A stretch of DNA of 64,000 bases from contig WIXG01000205.1 of assembly GCA_009869945.1 (NCBI GenBank), positions 62,001 through 126,000 on the forward strand, in the 5' to 3' direction. This document shows, piece by piece, positions 13,003 through 25,300 of the stretch. The position numbers and the translations under genes were made by a program. The DNA comes from Mesaphorura yosii (lineage: Eukaryota > Arthropoda > Collembola > Poduromorpha > Tullbergiidae). The stretch's first letter is position 1; each line of letters starts with the position of its first letter. Below the pieces are notes generated by a model that saw nothing but the letters and a program-made list of their open reading frames with translations, made no database searches and was not told where the DNA came from.

Positions 13003-13046
13003 CTCATTTAATGTGAATTTTTAATGCTCACAATTAATTTATCACG

Positions 13047-13052
13047 AATAAA
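13047..13052 (+). terminator. Poly(A) signal of roadblock-like gene
   Basis: AATAAA 45 nt after the stop codon, implying a very short 3' UTR. Confidence 0.6.
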
Positions 13053-15175
13053 GTGCGATCGGTCCACGAAACCGGATTTTCAGCCAATCAGAAACAATTT
13101 ATTTCAATTCAACTGCTCTGTCACGAAAAAGATTCGGAGATGATCGAGATTCGGTCCTCAAAACTAAAAAAGGAAGTAACATAAATGTATCTTCAATTAT
13201 GACAGAAGTGATGATGAATGTATAATTCGCATTTACAAATGCAAGACTCAAGACTAACAGAATAATCACTAATTAGCGTTACTTGCTACCACGCACGATT
13301 CTTACGACATGGATTCTTAAAACAATACGAAACGTGTGCGCATACGAGCACGCGCGCACGTTTCTTATTTGTCACGCAACTGGAAGACATGGATTTCTTT
13401 TGCATTTTGCTTAGCATTGCGCAAAATTTCAGCAAAAATGGACTTCGGTTCTAACGAAATCAGAGTTCATAGTTCAAATCGATAGAGCCTCATCCTTTAA
13501 TATTAATACATTAATATTAGCGAGATATTAAAGTACCCACTTTGAGTCATGTATTGTCTGTACAGCTAAGGGCCTTATCGTATTGTCAACGGTGTACAGT
13601 GAAATATTATGCAGCACAGAAGCTTGAACTTAAGCAAAGTCTCAGCGTCTCCTTTCTTTACATATGAGAAAATCTCAAAATGAATTTCAAGGTGCAGTGC
13701 AGTGCAAATAAGTGCGTGAACGGTGAAGGATGAACGAGAGACATTTAAAGCGGAAAGAAGGTGCACTAATTAATTACAACATACAGCAGAATGGACAAGA
13801 TATGGTGCAAAGATATGGAACTCGTGCTCACAAGAACGAGACTCAAGCGTGCAAGTGCAAGCGTTCAATTTACAACAGCAAAGTGTGTTTGTGCAGAGTC
13901 GAGATTCTTGAGACTATTGCTGAGATACAATTCAGAGCTACGAATTAACGAATTAGGAGTGTTAACTTAAAGTATTTACAATTGGTAATACTGATTGCGG
14001 GCTTCTGAATATTTAAACATATTCCAGTACGCGTATTTGCTAATTTAATTAATATTGTTGATTATTGTCAAGTCACAGACTTATTCATCCCTTTTATGAT
14101 AGGAGAGCGCCTTATTGTCACATTAATTATGATGAACTGGAAGTACTTATCCTATTTATAATTATTGTAGTAGAAGATCACCCAAATTATTACTGGCTCT
14201 CTGCTAGCTAATTATTGTCTATGATACACAAACTGATTATGATGTATATCCCTCAATTGGTATTGTCCATTTCATGGCTCCATTTCACTACGTAAGTATT
14301 TACTACAAAAATCAACAATACTCGATTACTATTGCAATCACTTGAGATTCGATAGTACAATTCGTACAAACTACTTGTTTGTTCGCTCTTTTGTGAATGC
14401 TCTTAGGCATATTTACACTTTTATTAGTATTTTATGAAGAACACAACTAAAGCCAAATGAATGGGCAATTAATTGAAATGGAAGCTGAGCAGCACAACGT
14501 CGGCATGATCGCACTGCTCAGGAAGCCATTTCCATTTCCCGTTCAACAAAAAGATACTCTTGAATGCGCACAGCGCCCTTCTCCTTTCTCTTAATTAAGT
14601 GTTCAACGATCTTGTTCTCGTCTCCCCTCTTTCCTTGTTCCGTTTCCGTCTCCCTCAGGTACAAAAATATCAACAAAATCCAACCAAACTTAAGACAAAC
14701 CCTTAAAAATGACTTAAACTGAGATCAGCATGAATCTTCCACAATTTTCCACATTCGAAAAGAAAGTGCGACCAGCTTCCAATGGCCATGGAAGCCGGCG
14801 GTACTTCCTTCCGGCAATGGCGATATGCTTCATCCATTTCCATCTTTCCTTCCTTCTCTTCCTACTCTCTACTTTAACGCAGGTACAACAGAATAGCACA
14901 CTTTGGTTTCCTCTCTCGTTCCGTTCAACCATTTTTGTCAAATTAATTCTGGGGCCTGAAGTTAGCGATGGTTTCGGCAACATCATCGCTACCATCAGGC
15001 CCACCCCATGCTGGTGCCCTGGAATTTCACGCCAGGTTCAAATCGCGTCGGCACGACGAACGAGTCTGGCAATGAAGGCATGCACCCACCACTCTCCACA
15101 TAAACTTAAAGACTGACTCAAAATAAAAATGAAAATACATTAAAATTTTAAAACGCTATTTCGTAAGTATCAAGT
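13053..15175. other. AT-rich intergenic region
   Basis: This lies between the 3' ends of the convergent roadblock-like gene and GAD. No supportable gene is seen. AT-rich runs such as those near 13500-13525 and 14000-14440 are present. No clear minus-strand AATAAA lies within 400 nt of the GAD stop; the nearest candidates are near 14419, so GAD probably has a longer 3' UTR. Confidence 0.45.
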
Positions 15176-18100
15176 TTAGAGATCTTGTCCTAATCTATCA
15201 AGTTCGGCAAGCAGGAAATCGATGTCTTGTTTCTTGACAGCCGGATTCGAGATGACGTTCCTGAAGAAGTTTGGAAGGTCGCCCTGTGGCTGATACCCAA
15301 TCATTAGCGTGCCAGCCTCCATCATTCGCTTTTTGATGTTGTTCGCAATTTCACCGAGCAGACGTTCTTTCTCTTTGCAGTGCGGCATGGATCGCAGTCG
15401 GAGTGGAATGTACCAGAAGCACATGTTGACAAACTCCGGCTCCTTCGTGATGACATAGAATTTGTCAGGCATGGACTTCATTCGTTCTAGCAAGTACTCG
15501 TTCATCTCCATCAGCGTGTCGACGTGCTTCTCGAGCCCGGAAGTGCCCTTTGCTCGCCACTGAATCCAAAACTTGAAGATGTCGTTGTGGCGTCCGCACT
15601 GAATGACTTTGTCTCCGGTATCGAAGCGGACGTCATAGTGTTTGTCTTGCTGGAACAAATAGTCAGCACACATTTGGTTGCAACTCGACAACAGACCCTG
15701 CAAGAGAAAGCAAAGACATTTCATTAGATTCCACGCGAGAATAATTAATCCGATCCATCAAGGGAAATGCGTACGCAGACACTAAGCTTTCAACTCTCAA
15801 CACTCTCAATTCACTTTAAGAGCAGTTTCTCTTTGAAAGTGTGGCACTTACGCTTTGTTTGAAATGCACTGTGGAGCACTGAAGTACGGTGGTGAGGAGT
15901 TTGTGAGGGTTCCAAGTCAAAGAGTCGGCTCTGCAAAAAATTTGAATAGAGCAAGGCATAAAGTAATCTTGTTGACATCCAGGCGGCAGGGAGAAGACCG
16001 CATAATTCAACAGTCAAGTGCTACACGATTATTCAAATTAATTACTACTCAGTGTCAGAATCAATCAACTTCACCGCGCATTAACTCCACAGCGCAACGC
16101 AAACCTCACAAAGGAAGCCTAAGCTCAAGCTCTCAAGGACTAGGTCGAGGGATCGCAAGCAAGTATATTCAGATTCGAATATCGATTTGTAATTAAGGCC
16201 CTTCATGTGTGGCAGGCGCGAGAGAAACTGCGAGTTCTTAGGGATTCTGGCGTACCTTTCAACTCCAGCGAATCTTGGATTACGGTACTTCTTTGACATC
16301 AGTAAACTCGCGCCCCAAGCACCCTGAAAAAGATCAATAAGTTCTTGCATGAATTCATTCTGTACCCGATGTAATTTTCGCAAACTGCGCCATTCTTACG
16401 TCAATGTGAAGCCACATTTTGTACTTGGTACAAATATCAGCAATCTCGTTGATGGGATCAAACGCGCCAAAGACAGTCGTACCGCAAGTGCAGTTGACAA
16501 AGTACGGCGTCTTTCCTTCGTCCAGTGTTCGCCTAACAAGTCGTTCCAGCTCCGACGGAATCATTCGGCCCCTGTTTAAATAATTATGCTCCGCTCCAGA
16601 ATTGGGGAATAGTGAATGCATTCTGAATGGACTGACCTCGAATCTGCTGGAACTTCGACACAGCCTTCCGTTCCGAGTCCAGTGACCATGGCCGCACTTT
16701 TTATGGAGTAATGACACTGGAATGGACGGAACGCGCAAAAATTTTAGTCCTGAAGTCAATTTATACGAAATTCGCATTAAGGCGGCTTACCAACTCTGAA
16801 GTGAACATGACGAGTTGTTCGGGAAGTGCGCGGAGGCCCTTCTGCTTGTAGTTGGGAAACATTTTATGGCGAGCCACGATAATTGCATACAAATTGGAGA
16901 TGCTCCCACCTTTAATTGCAAGTAATTAAATTAAGAACCGCATTGAACGAATAAAACGCAGAAATGCTAAATGCGGTCCCGTGTGTTCCCTGCCGCCGGT
17001 CCGGCAAGAAAAGTTCCGCAATCTCATGCAAATGGGTTTGGGGCTGATTACATAATAAAACCGAAATGCCACACATTTTGGCGTGGGTATTTATTTCCTA
17101 CTTTGTCTTGATGTGGTTTTGATACAAAACAAACGGAACTCCGGAATAGAAATGGAAATGAATGGACCGGAGAAGAAGAAGAAAAGGAATCGTGCTTCTA
17201 ATGGAGTATAATAAAAGAGGATCAAGGCGGGCTTTGCGTCTTTATATTCATGGCTCAGCCGAGGCCGGGACCAGACGGGTCGGGGCTCAAGAGCGGGTCT
17301 TTTCTAGGATTTAACTGACAAATAATGCAGCAACGCAAGAAAAATGACGGGTCTTTATCCCGAAGAAGCAGAGAGAAGCATTTCAATACTTGCCTGGTGC
17401 GAGGATGGAGTCTCCGTTGGGGAATCCGATGATGTCCCGCATCTTCTTCAGCACAAAATTCTCCATGAGAATGAAGACGGGTGCAATTTCGTAGGTGAAC
17501 ATGTTCGTGTTGGCGGCCGAAGTCAACCACTCACCAGCCAGCGAGACTGTGTCCAGCCCGTTCGAGAGCTGATTGAAGAAGTGCGGGTGTCCTGCAAAGT
17601 GAACAATGAAAATTTCCTCAAATTCGCTACTACGTGTTGTGTTGGCTCTTAATTACGGTCGTTATTGTATTTTCATTCATTAATTTGCGCAAAATTAGCG
17701 CTGGCATTCCCAAGCGCGAGCAGCTGAGCTCAGGAATTTAATTAGCCACCGCGGAGAGAGAAACGCAGTTCAGTGATATTTTATTGAGTTATTTGACGTA
17801 AAATGTAGCAAATTGAATTCCAGATGCGGGACAGTATGACAATATGATTAGGACGTAATTTTGATACCCCAGCCCGCTTTATTCACCCCAACAGGCAGTG
17901 TGGCTCGGTGGCTGATGATGAGTAATAACTCAGTGACGTCGGAGCAGGAAGGGCTTTGCTGCCGCTGCCGTCATCTTCAGCCGAGTCAGAGATCGGGGCT
18001 GTGTGTAAATAATGGAAGCAGAACAAACGATGAGGAAACTATTACACGCTCCATTGATAATCTTTTGTATTCCATAGATTCTTTCTCCGACTCGGCTGCT

Positions 18101-21100
18101 GTGAAGCAAGCTTTCATATTTCATTAGAATTCTCGCATTCCCCTCAACTGCACGAACACGGAGTTACACGGACTTCTGCTAGCACGATTTGCATTTTGTT
18201 GACGAGTAATTCGCACATGGAGACAATTTGCAAAGTTTTGCCTGAATTCGAATCCATTTGATCAATGACAGTGCGACACGTTTCTGGCATTAGATTTTAG
18301 ATCCGACGGCTTTCAGGCTCACAGGCATTTTGTCAGAATTCTGCACTGGAGATAATTTTCCACACTCGTCTCGGCTTGTTTTAAGTGCGACATGAAAATT
18401 CGATTCTTCTTGAGAAACAATCGAAACTTTCCCAACTGTTGTGCTGCAGAAATCACTTTCCTCCAAAACTATGCGAGACGCGAGTGCTGCGAGCTGCGCT
18501 TTGCTTGAATGGGGGAATTTCTTCCCTCTGCTGCCAGTTCGAGGCGAGTTTAATCAGGCAATCACAATCTGTTGCCCGTTTCTCCTATCCGCTCAGCTAA
18601 AAAACAAGGCGCAAAGCAAGTGGGGAGGCAAGTAGGCAGCAGAAGTTCCGAACTGCAATAATTGGAACTCAACCATCTGCAGCAAAGCACGGCAAAACTT
18701 CTGAGCGCGCTTTCCAGCGAATTTTTCACCAAGTGAATAGAAAAACTTTGGGGAAGATGAGGATATTTAGAAGCTTTTACTCTAATCCCTGTTCAGAAAA
18801 TATTCTTACATCTGACGTGAGTTTAAGCCTTCTTCCCTGCCCTATCTCATCTCGGCTGTGTTAACATTAGGAATTCATTCGTTCCTGAATGCATTGCCGC
18901 TTATGGATTCGTCGGTGCACAATTTGCAATTTCTCCCGACACGAAACAGCGAATGCTTTCTGGTTTTTCCTTCAGATGCAAGAAATTCTGGCATTTCTGC
19001 GCATGAATGACCTCAGCTGGAGTTGCTGTGCAGGATTTTGGATTTTCGTGTTGGAGCAGAAACAGAAACATGACACTGACATGAAGTGCTTGCTTTTCCT
19101 AATGCACGTGTTTTCCGAGTGCGAATGCGGATGCCTTTTGAAAGCCAGTGGCCCATATACGGCGGTGGCTGAAACCTAAGCGGTTAATCGCCTTAAGTCC
19201 GCCGCCACGGCCCCGAGCCCCACTCCACTCTTGTTGGAGTGGGATTTTGTGTGGGTGGATTGTGCATGATTCTGAATTCGAATTCCTTGCTTAAATGGTT
19301 CTAGGTTCTGGTTCCAGTTTAATAATCGCTGTGGTTGTGGTCTGAATCATGCATTTGAATGGCAGTAGGCGTTCGTATAAATCATCAACAGTTTTCGATT
19401 CTTTCTGATTCAGGCTGCAGAGTCGAAGAAAGCCTTCCTGCTGCGAGTGACGTAAATAGACGGCTAATGATACTTGAGTGACTCTTAAATAATGCTATTA
19501 CTCTCGTCTCCTCTACCCTGTTCTGTGAGTACACAAAACACAAGCACGCAGCTCCTCATCAAATCAGGCTCAGAATTCACTTACACATGTAACGAAGAGC
19601 CCCTCGCACCGTGTGCACGAGAAAGAGAATCAGGGAAGAAGGAAGGGGAAAGTTCTCTGTTCCCTCCTGGTATGGTGCTGTAAACTTTGAGTATTTACTC
19701 ACTGATGCCTGCCAAGGCGCGTATGCGGGCTGTCACTAATCTCGTGCTTACACTTTATGCCAAAGCAAACTGACGCCTTTTGTTATTGCCACTGCGCTGC
19801 TCATGTTGTTAGGAAATGGCAACATCTGGTAGGCAAACAGCAGCATTCGCACTCACCCGTTTTGACTTGGTACTTGAGCGTATCCTTGCAGTCTGTGAGG
19901 AGCTGATCCAAGTTCTGCGGCTCGTCAGGTAGCTCAAAGTCCATCACCTCCATCAGTTGGTCCGGGTGGTGAAAGTCCAGAATCTTCTCTGATCGGTCGT
20001 TCGTCTTGTTGATAAACTCAAAGAGAAGTGGCATCAGGCGCTGGTAAAACTCTTGGGTCTCCCGGAAGCCTTGCGGGTTCCACGGAACCAAATCTGGAAA
20101 CAAAATTACAATACAGAATTTTAATGCACATTTTTATGCCGATTATTTGCAAAGAGGGTAGGCCAAATCTGGTCTCGCATAATAAATCTCTGCCGTCGTA
20201 ACTATTTAAAGATTCAATAATTCTTGAGCGTAAATCCCTTTATTCCCGAGTCTCTCTCCAAAGTGTCAAGAGCATCCCACTCATTCATCACCGCTCAAAC
20301 TCCCCTGCCAAACAATGCAAGCAAGAGAGAAGAGTTCCAAAGGTCCCATCAGGATTTAAAAGATTGACTGTTTTTTTTTAATATTAGGAACTGAGCCGAC
20401 CCGAGCCGCAGCTGTGCTTTCTCTGCGATGCGCTGCATTTCTTGAAAGAGTAACAAATGAAGGACGAGATGCGAGATGTAGCCCTTCTCTGCTTCAAAAG
20501 GAAATCACAAATCGATACAACTTTGGGGGTGATTTGAGACTACCCGCATTTCGCATCATAGATAAAACCCGGGACCAATTCTGATGAAATGCATGCGATA
20601 CGCTGCGTTTTGATTGAATTTACCAACCGCGAATGCCCTCATAATGCTAATAATGAAGGTCGCAATTCCTTGTTCATTGTTCCTTGCAGAACAGAACTTC
20701 TGAAAGGAATCACGTCTTAATTCAGCCAGCCATTCTCTCGAGCCCGAATGGGAGACTCTAAATTGAATTTAGCTTCGATATAAAAGAGGAAATTGTGTAC
20801 TCACAGCCCGCCCGAGATAAAAGTCGCTGATTGCGGCGGGCAACGCGCGGTGCGGTGGGACTGGAACGACAATACCACATCATCGTTCAAGTTTTTTAAC
20901 ACAGACGCGATCGCATCGCAGCCAAGTTAAAAAAGGCGCATCCATCAAGAGGAAGTGAGAAAGGAAGCGACAACGAGCAGGCGTTGTGCTTCACGACAAA
21001 ACCAGCAAGACGGGTGTCACATTGACACCAAGACCGCATGGGCATACTCTATGTTATGTGTCCCTGGAGAAGGACGATAGCCACACCACGACTTGCTTCG

Positions 21101-22012
21101 GCGTGGCGTTCACTCGGGAATGTTTACTCAGTCCGAAACTGAATGAACTGCCACTGCATCGAAGGCGATAATAGTATTCAAATTAATTATTGATTCGTGT
21201 AGCAGCACCGAGCACGATTTTGATTTTCAAGTTTTCAAGATTAGTATGAATTCGCTTCTGAAAGTCTGTTTGCCTACTCCGAATTCCGAAAGTGGATAAA
21301 GCGTCAGTCAATCTTGGCGCATGCCTGAGACATATTACACAAACTTGTCAGCATTTCACAAACTTGCGCCTGCTTGCTTGTTGAGAATTTTGTTATGCAA
21401 AATGGAAGGGAAGATCTGACTTGGGCGAGTAAGCAATATGCAACTGTTTCAGGAAGGAAGCAAGACCGACTGACAATATTTCAGGCAAAGAATTTAATTA
21501 AACTTTCCCTGTGACGGTGACGGCCGTCTGAATGCAATTTCGTTTCGTATTTGTTACGCGCTTCGTGCGTGCATTGTTATTGCCACACCAAACGGCACCA
21601 CGACGAGGAAAATGAACGACCAAAGTTTTGACAACCGAGTGCAGCGAAATGCTGCCGTTCAACCGACCGAACATCAGCGCAGATGTGTCGCACACATTGA
21701 ATTCTAATCTAGAAATGCGAAGTTTCAATTTTCAAGTCAAACTCCAAATTAATGCTCGTTGGCCATTACAAAATTGAAATTGCTCACTTGTTAGGTGTTG
21801 TATTACTTGCCCAAAGGGCATAATCGCTATAAAAGCTTGCATAATTAATTAATGGATCAAGCAAGTAGTAGGCTCTTACCGTTGTAGTGGAGCGTTCCGA
21901 TGTCCTTGCCGCCAGCCCCACTCATGCTGATGCCCATGTTCAGCGCGGCGGACTTCATGGACTCCCGAACCGTCGTAGTGGCGTCCGATATTGTTTTCGA
22001 TATTGACGTCAT
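15176..22012 (-). CDS. Gad1: Glutamate decarboxylase (PLP enzyme)
   Basis: Nine coding exons (minus): 22012-21880, 20093-19857, 17591-17394, 16909-16791, 16716-16637, 16571-16400, 16323-16256, 15930-15852, 15697-15176; 535 residues, against about 510 in Drosophila Gad1. The family decarboxylates glutamate to GABA in inhibitory neurons using PLP. Seen in order: [48 protein letters not shown], the PLP-aspartate segment HID (311-313), the Schiff-base lysine in TWNPHK (K346), the [13 protein letters not shown] loop, [12 protein letters not shown] and the family C-terminus ELDRLGQDL. The first 44 residues are Ser/Thr/Met-rich and not conserved. Oddities: intron 3 has a GC donor, and several near-invariant pocket positions differ (DGAWGA for DAAWGG, TCGTTV for TAGTTV, LLTT after NPHK). 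An aspartate or cysteine-sulfinate decarboxylase is less likely given the C-terminus. Confidence 0.92.
17592..19856 (-). other. GAD intron 2, no nested gene seen
   Basis: This is a 2.3-kb intron bounded by a GTGAGT donor after 19857 and a TTTGCAG acceptor before 17591. No nested coding exon with consistent splice phase was recognised on either strand. Confidence 0.6.
20094..21879 (-). other. GAD intron 1 (between coding exons 1 and 2)
   Basis: This is a 1.8-kb intron with a GTAAGAG donor and a TTTCCAG acceptor. No coding exon is seen in it. TATAAAAG-like strings occur near 20779 and 21829 on the plus strand, without convincing initiators or downstream exons. Confidence 0.55.
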
Positions 22013-22015
22013 TAT

Positions 22016-22376
22016 CTGAAACGCAAAAGGAGGGCAGGTGCAAATTAAGTGCAGGTGCAAATTGAGTGCAGGTGCAAATGCATGTGGCCATGGCCAGTGC
22101 CACCTCGACACTGCAGGAATTCGTGCACGCAAACGAACGCCCGTGCGTGTTTTGCCTGTTAATTTCATTAAGCCGCGACTGCGGCTTTGACTTTGACTTC
22201 ATAATTTAATTATGAAAGAAAGGACAGGCGCAGGCGGTTAGATTTGCGGTCGATTAAAAACCAACCCTTAAATTTTGGTAGAATTTTCGATGTCCTTGAA
22301 CGTAAGCTTTTACAGCTCTCAAATTCTTATCAAGAATTCCTCTCTTATCAGGTTTTTGTATGCGAGCAGCACTCAC
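22016..22376 (-). other. GAD 5' UTR intron
   Basis: On the minus strand a strong donor (AAG, then GTGAGT) has its last exon base at 22377. A matching acceptor (TTTCAG) lies just before ATAATG of the first coding exon. This implies a 361-nt intron and a non-coding exon extending to higher coordinates from 22377. It contains the triple 17-bp repeat at 22032-22082. Confidence 0.6.
22032..22082. repeat. Three 17-bp tandem units, each with a CAGGTG E-box
   Basis: Units at 22032-22048, 22049-22065 and 22066-22082 differ at only a few positions. Each contains GCAGGTGCAAAT, so three CAGGTG E-boxes sit exactly 17 bp apart in the GAD 5' UTR intron. CAGGTG is a known core for Snail/Scratch-type zinc fingers and some bHLH dimers. 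A regulatory role is inference. Confidence 0.85.
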
Positions 22377-22377
22377 C

Positions 22378-25300
22378 TTAGTGAATTAGCGAACCAGGTT
22401 AATTGAACGATATCAGCCTTTTCCTTGCACAGTTAGCGTGATGTAAAGTAATGAAGATTTTGTCAGAAAAATATATTTACTCTGAGTTGATATATTTACA
22501 CTCGCATTTCACTAAAATATATTATCACCCAAACGAATCACACTGCTGGAGAGGCCAAACCATCAAGGAGGAACAGAAACCTTTGCATCAGCAGAAAAAA
22601 CGAGATTGAAACGGAAAATAATAAGATAATTGTATCCTTGATGAAAATTAAAGGTTCCGTGCTCGAATCGTAAAATTAGGCGAAACAAATTCGAAAGGAA
22701 TTAATTAAACGAGGTGAAGGAAATTCAGGCTTAGAAGGAAAGAGACAAGACGGAGACGGAGAGAGAAAGAGCGGAGAAAGGAGTCGGTCGAGGATCGAGA
22801 ACGAATGAACTGAAACGCCTTCCTCCGCTCTCCAAGGAGCGCCGTGTCCCACTTCGCAAGGCCAAAGCACAGACACCAGCAACGAACGAAATGTACAGGA
22901 ATTCAGATGTCGTCGAGTGAAAGCACGTCGCATCTCAGCGAGGAGAAAGTCAGATGCCAGCCAATCCAGGCGGGAGGAGGGTGGGGCTACCCTACATTCG
23001 GGAACCAATCGCGGAGAAAGTCAAAGTTGACTTTTCCCATTGCGGAGGAAGAAAAATGAAAGAATTCCTACGCATGAAACACTTTCCTGCTCCTGCGTCA
23101 TGAAGCATAACTTTCTCAATATTTCTGCTTGCAATACATCATCGATTCAATATCTTACGTGGGCCTGCAACGCGGTTATTGAAATGACATGGCTTATTGA
23201 ATTTTGATATCAATACTGCGAAAGCCTGAATTGATCCCAATTAAAATTGCGCCGATGACCTTTGAATGATGCTTGCAGCATTCAAAACTGCGATACGGTC
23301 GTTTTCTTTCTTTTCGCTTGGGCAAAGACGGGGACGAAAGAAGAAGAAAGTTGAAGCAAATGGCTGTGTAAACGGCATTACATAGCAAATGACTAGATAA
23401 ATATCCAATCTGTACTTGGTTTGGTTGAATTCCGGTGTGGAATGTACAATTTCCTTTTGACATTTAATGCTATTAAAGTTTCAATACTTTCTCTGCACTG
23501 CAACTTCTCGTCGACCCTTCCGCGTGGCATTGATTTTTTAGTGCGAGGCACGCGCACGCGGCAGGCAACGGCAGCCACTCGATTATTGCTATTATTAATA
23601 TTCTAGTGCCTGCCTGCCTATGCTGGCGGAGGGGACTCGGCATCTGCTCGCTTTATCTCTGTGTCTGATGTGTCTGGCGCAGATTGAAATGATGATACTT
23701 GAATCCACACTGAACACGAATCACCGACTGACTGCGAAAGCCAAGTCGAGTGGATAATTCAGAGTATAACTTTAGCTTTAGTCGGCCCTTCTGACTCCGA
23801 ATTTCTGCGTCGGCAGCAAAAGTGGTGGAAGTAATCTGCAAAATACGCTGTTGTTGATTGAAACTGCCATTGCCATTTGCGGGATTGGTCAACCCATATC
23901 AAAAGTTTGCATTTGCGGGTCAGTCCACTGAAAAATTGGAGTTTAGCCTTTATCCGTTCCTGAACGGGATTCAAAAGTTTACGTGCTGCGAGAGTTGAAC
24001 GAGAAGAGAATAAATCAGGCCAGAATGATTCCATCAACACTAAAGCACAGCACAATAACAATTCACAAAATGCAATTCATCTTCTTTTGTCTAAAGAGCA
24101 GTCAAATCAAGCTGCTGGGCACAGATGCTGCTTCTCTTTGTCATTACATTCTATAAACACTCGCCTGATGACGACAACTACGAATGCCTTGCTAGCGCCG
24201 GCGCAAGCCCCGACTCAATTCAGAAATATTCCAAACTCCAATTTCCATAAGAAAGTTGTCCATTCGTTTTGGCACAAAGAAACGAGGGCTTAAGATAAAA
24301 TGCGTATTACGATTCCATATTCATTCGTGCTGTGCTACTTTCATGCAAAACTTTGCAAGGACACTTTGGCCATCTCGATTTTTAAGGCAATGAGCCTCAG
24401 CTTAGAACTTACCATTTTGAGGCCGCAAATCCACGAAGCAAAACTCCAGAATTAAAGAAAGGACAAAACCAAACTGACGTTCACCAAAGAGAAATCACAA
24501 AATACAAAAATACAACGTTATTAAAATATTTGCCCAGCAAAGATACGAAGATTCCAAACAGAAGGGAACTCCATGCATGCCTCTAATTGCATTGCATGCC
24601 TAAGCACGGTAAAAATGTCCCCCAGCCGATTCAAATTCACGTTTGAGTCAAAAGGGAGATTGAGATTAAATGCCACATGCCATAATGCGAACAAAACGAT
24701 GTTATTGGCCACATTCCACAGCACAGATGTGCTGTTGTTATTCTATGCCAGCGTAATCGTAATTCACATTTCCCGTTTAATGGCGTAAAATTTCATTTAT
24801 TTCATTGCAAAATCGATGCCATTTCCATTCCTGCAGCAGACGGCAGACTCGCAGAACATTAAACTTCGGCATTATTGACATTAACGTCATTTGTCCTTCG
24901 ACTTTTGCTTCTCAGAATTTGAGCTTCAAACTTTTCCTTTTATCCTTCTGCCAATCCTTGCAAACTTGCTAAATCTGCTGGCTTCGGCTCCCTTTGATTT
25001 ACGCTTTATTGCCCTGCCCTGCTCCGTTCTATTTTCGTCTCTCTCCGCGTCTTCGCCAGACGAAATGGCGACGAAGAACGCAAAATGTCTGCCAAGAAGA
25101 ACTCATTCAAAGGAGAATAAAGTTTCGAAATGCCAAAGGTGATAGAAAGCGGCGATCCAATTCAAGTCAACAACAACAACCGCACGCGGGACGCGGTAAA
25201 CGAGTGGGTTTCATGAAGAAAGCAAATGAGAAAAGAAGATGCGGAGAACTTTCTCGGATAACTAATGACTTTTCTAATAATTTAAGTCGTAAAAGCCAAG

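Noticed and set aside
15030..15060. Possible tRNA B box (GGTTCAAATCG)
   Set aside because: The flanking bases cannot form a T stem and no A box or acceptor stem lies at the right distance.
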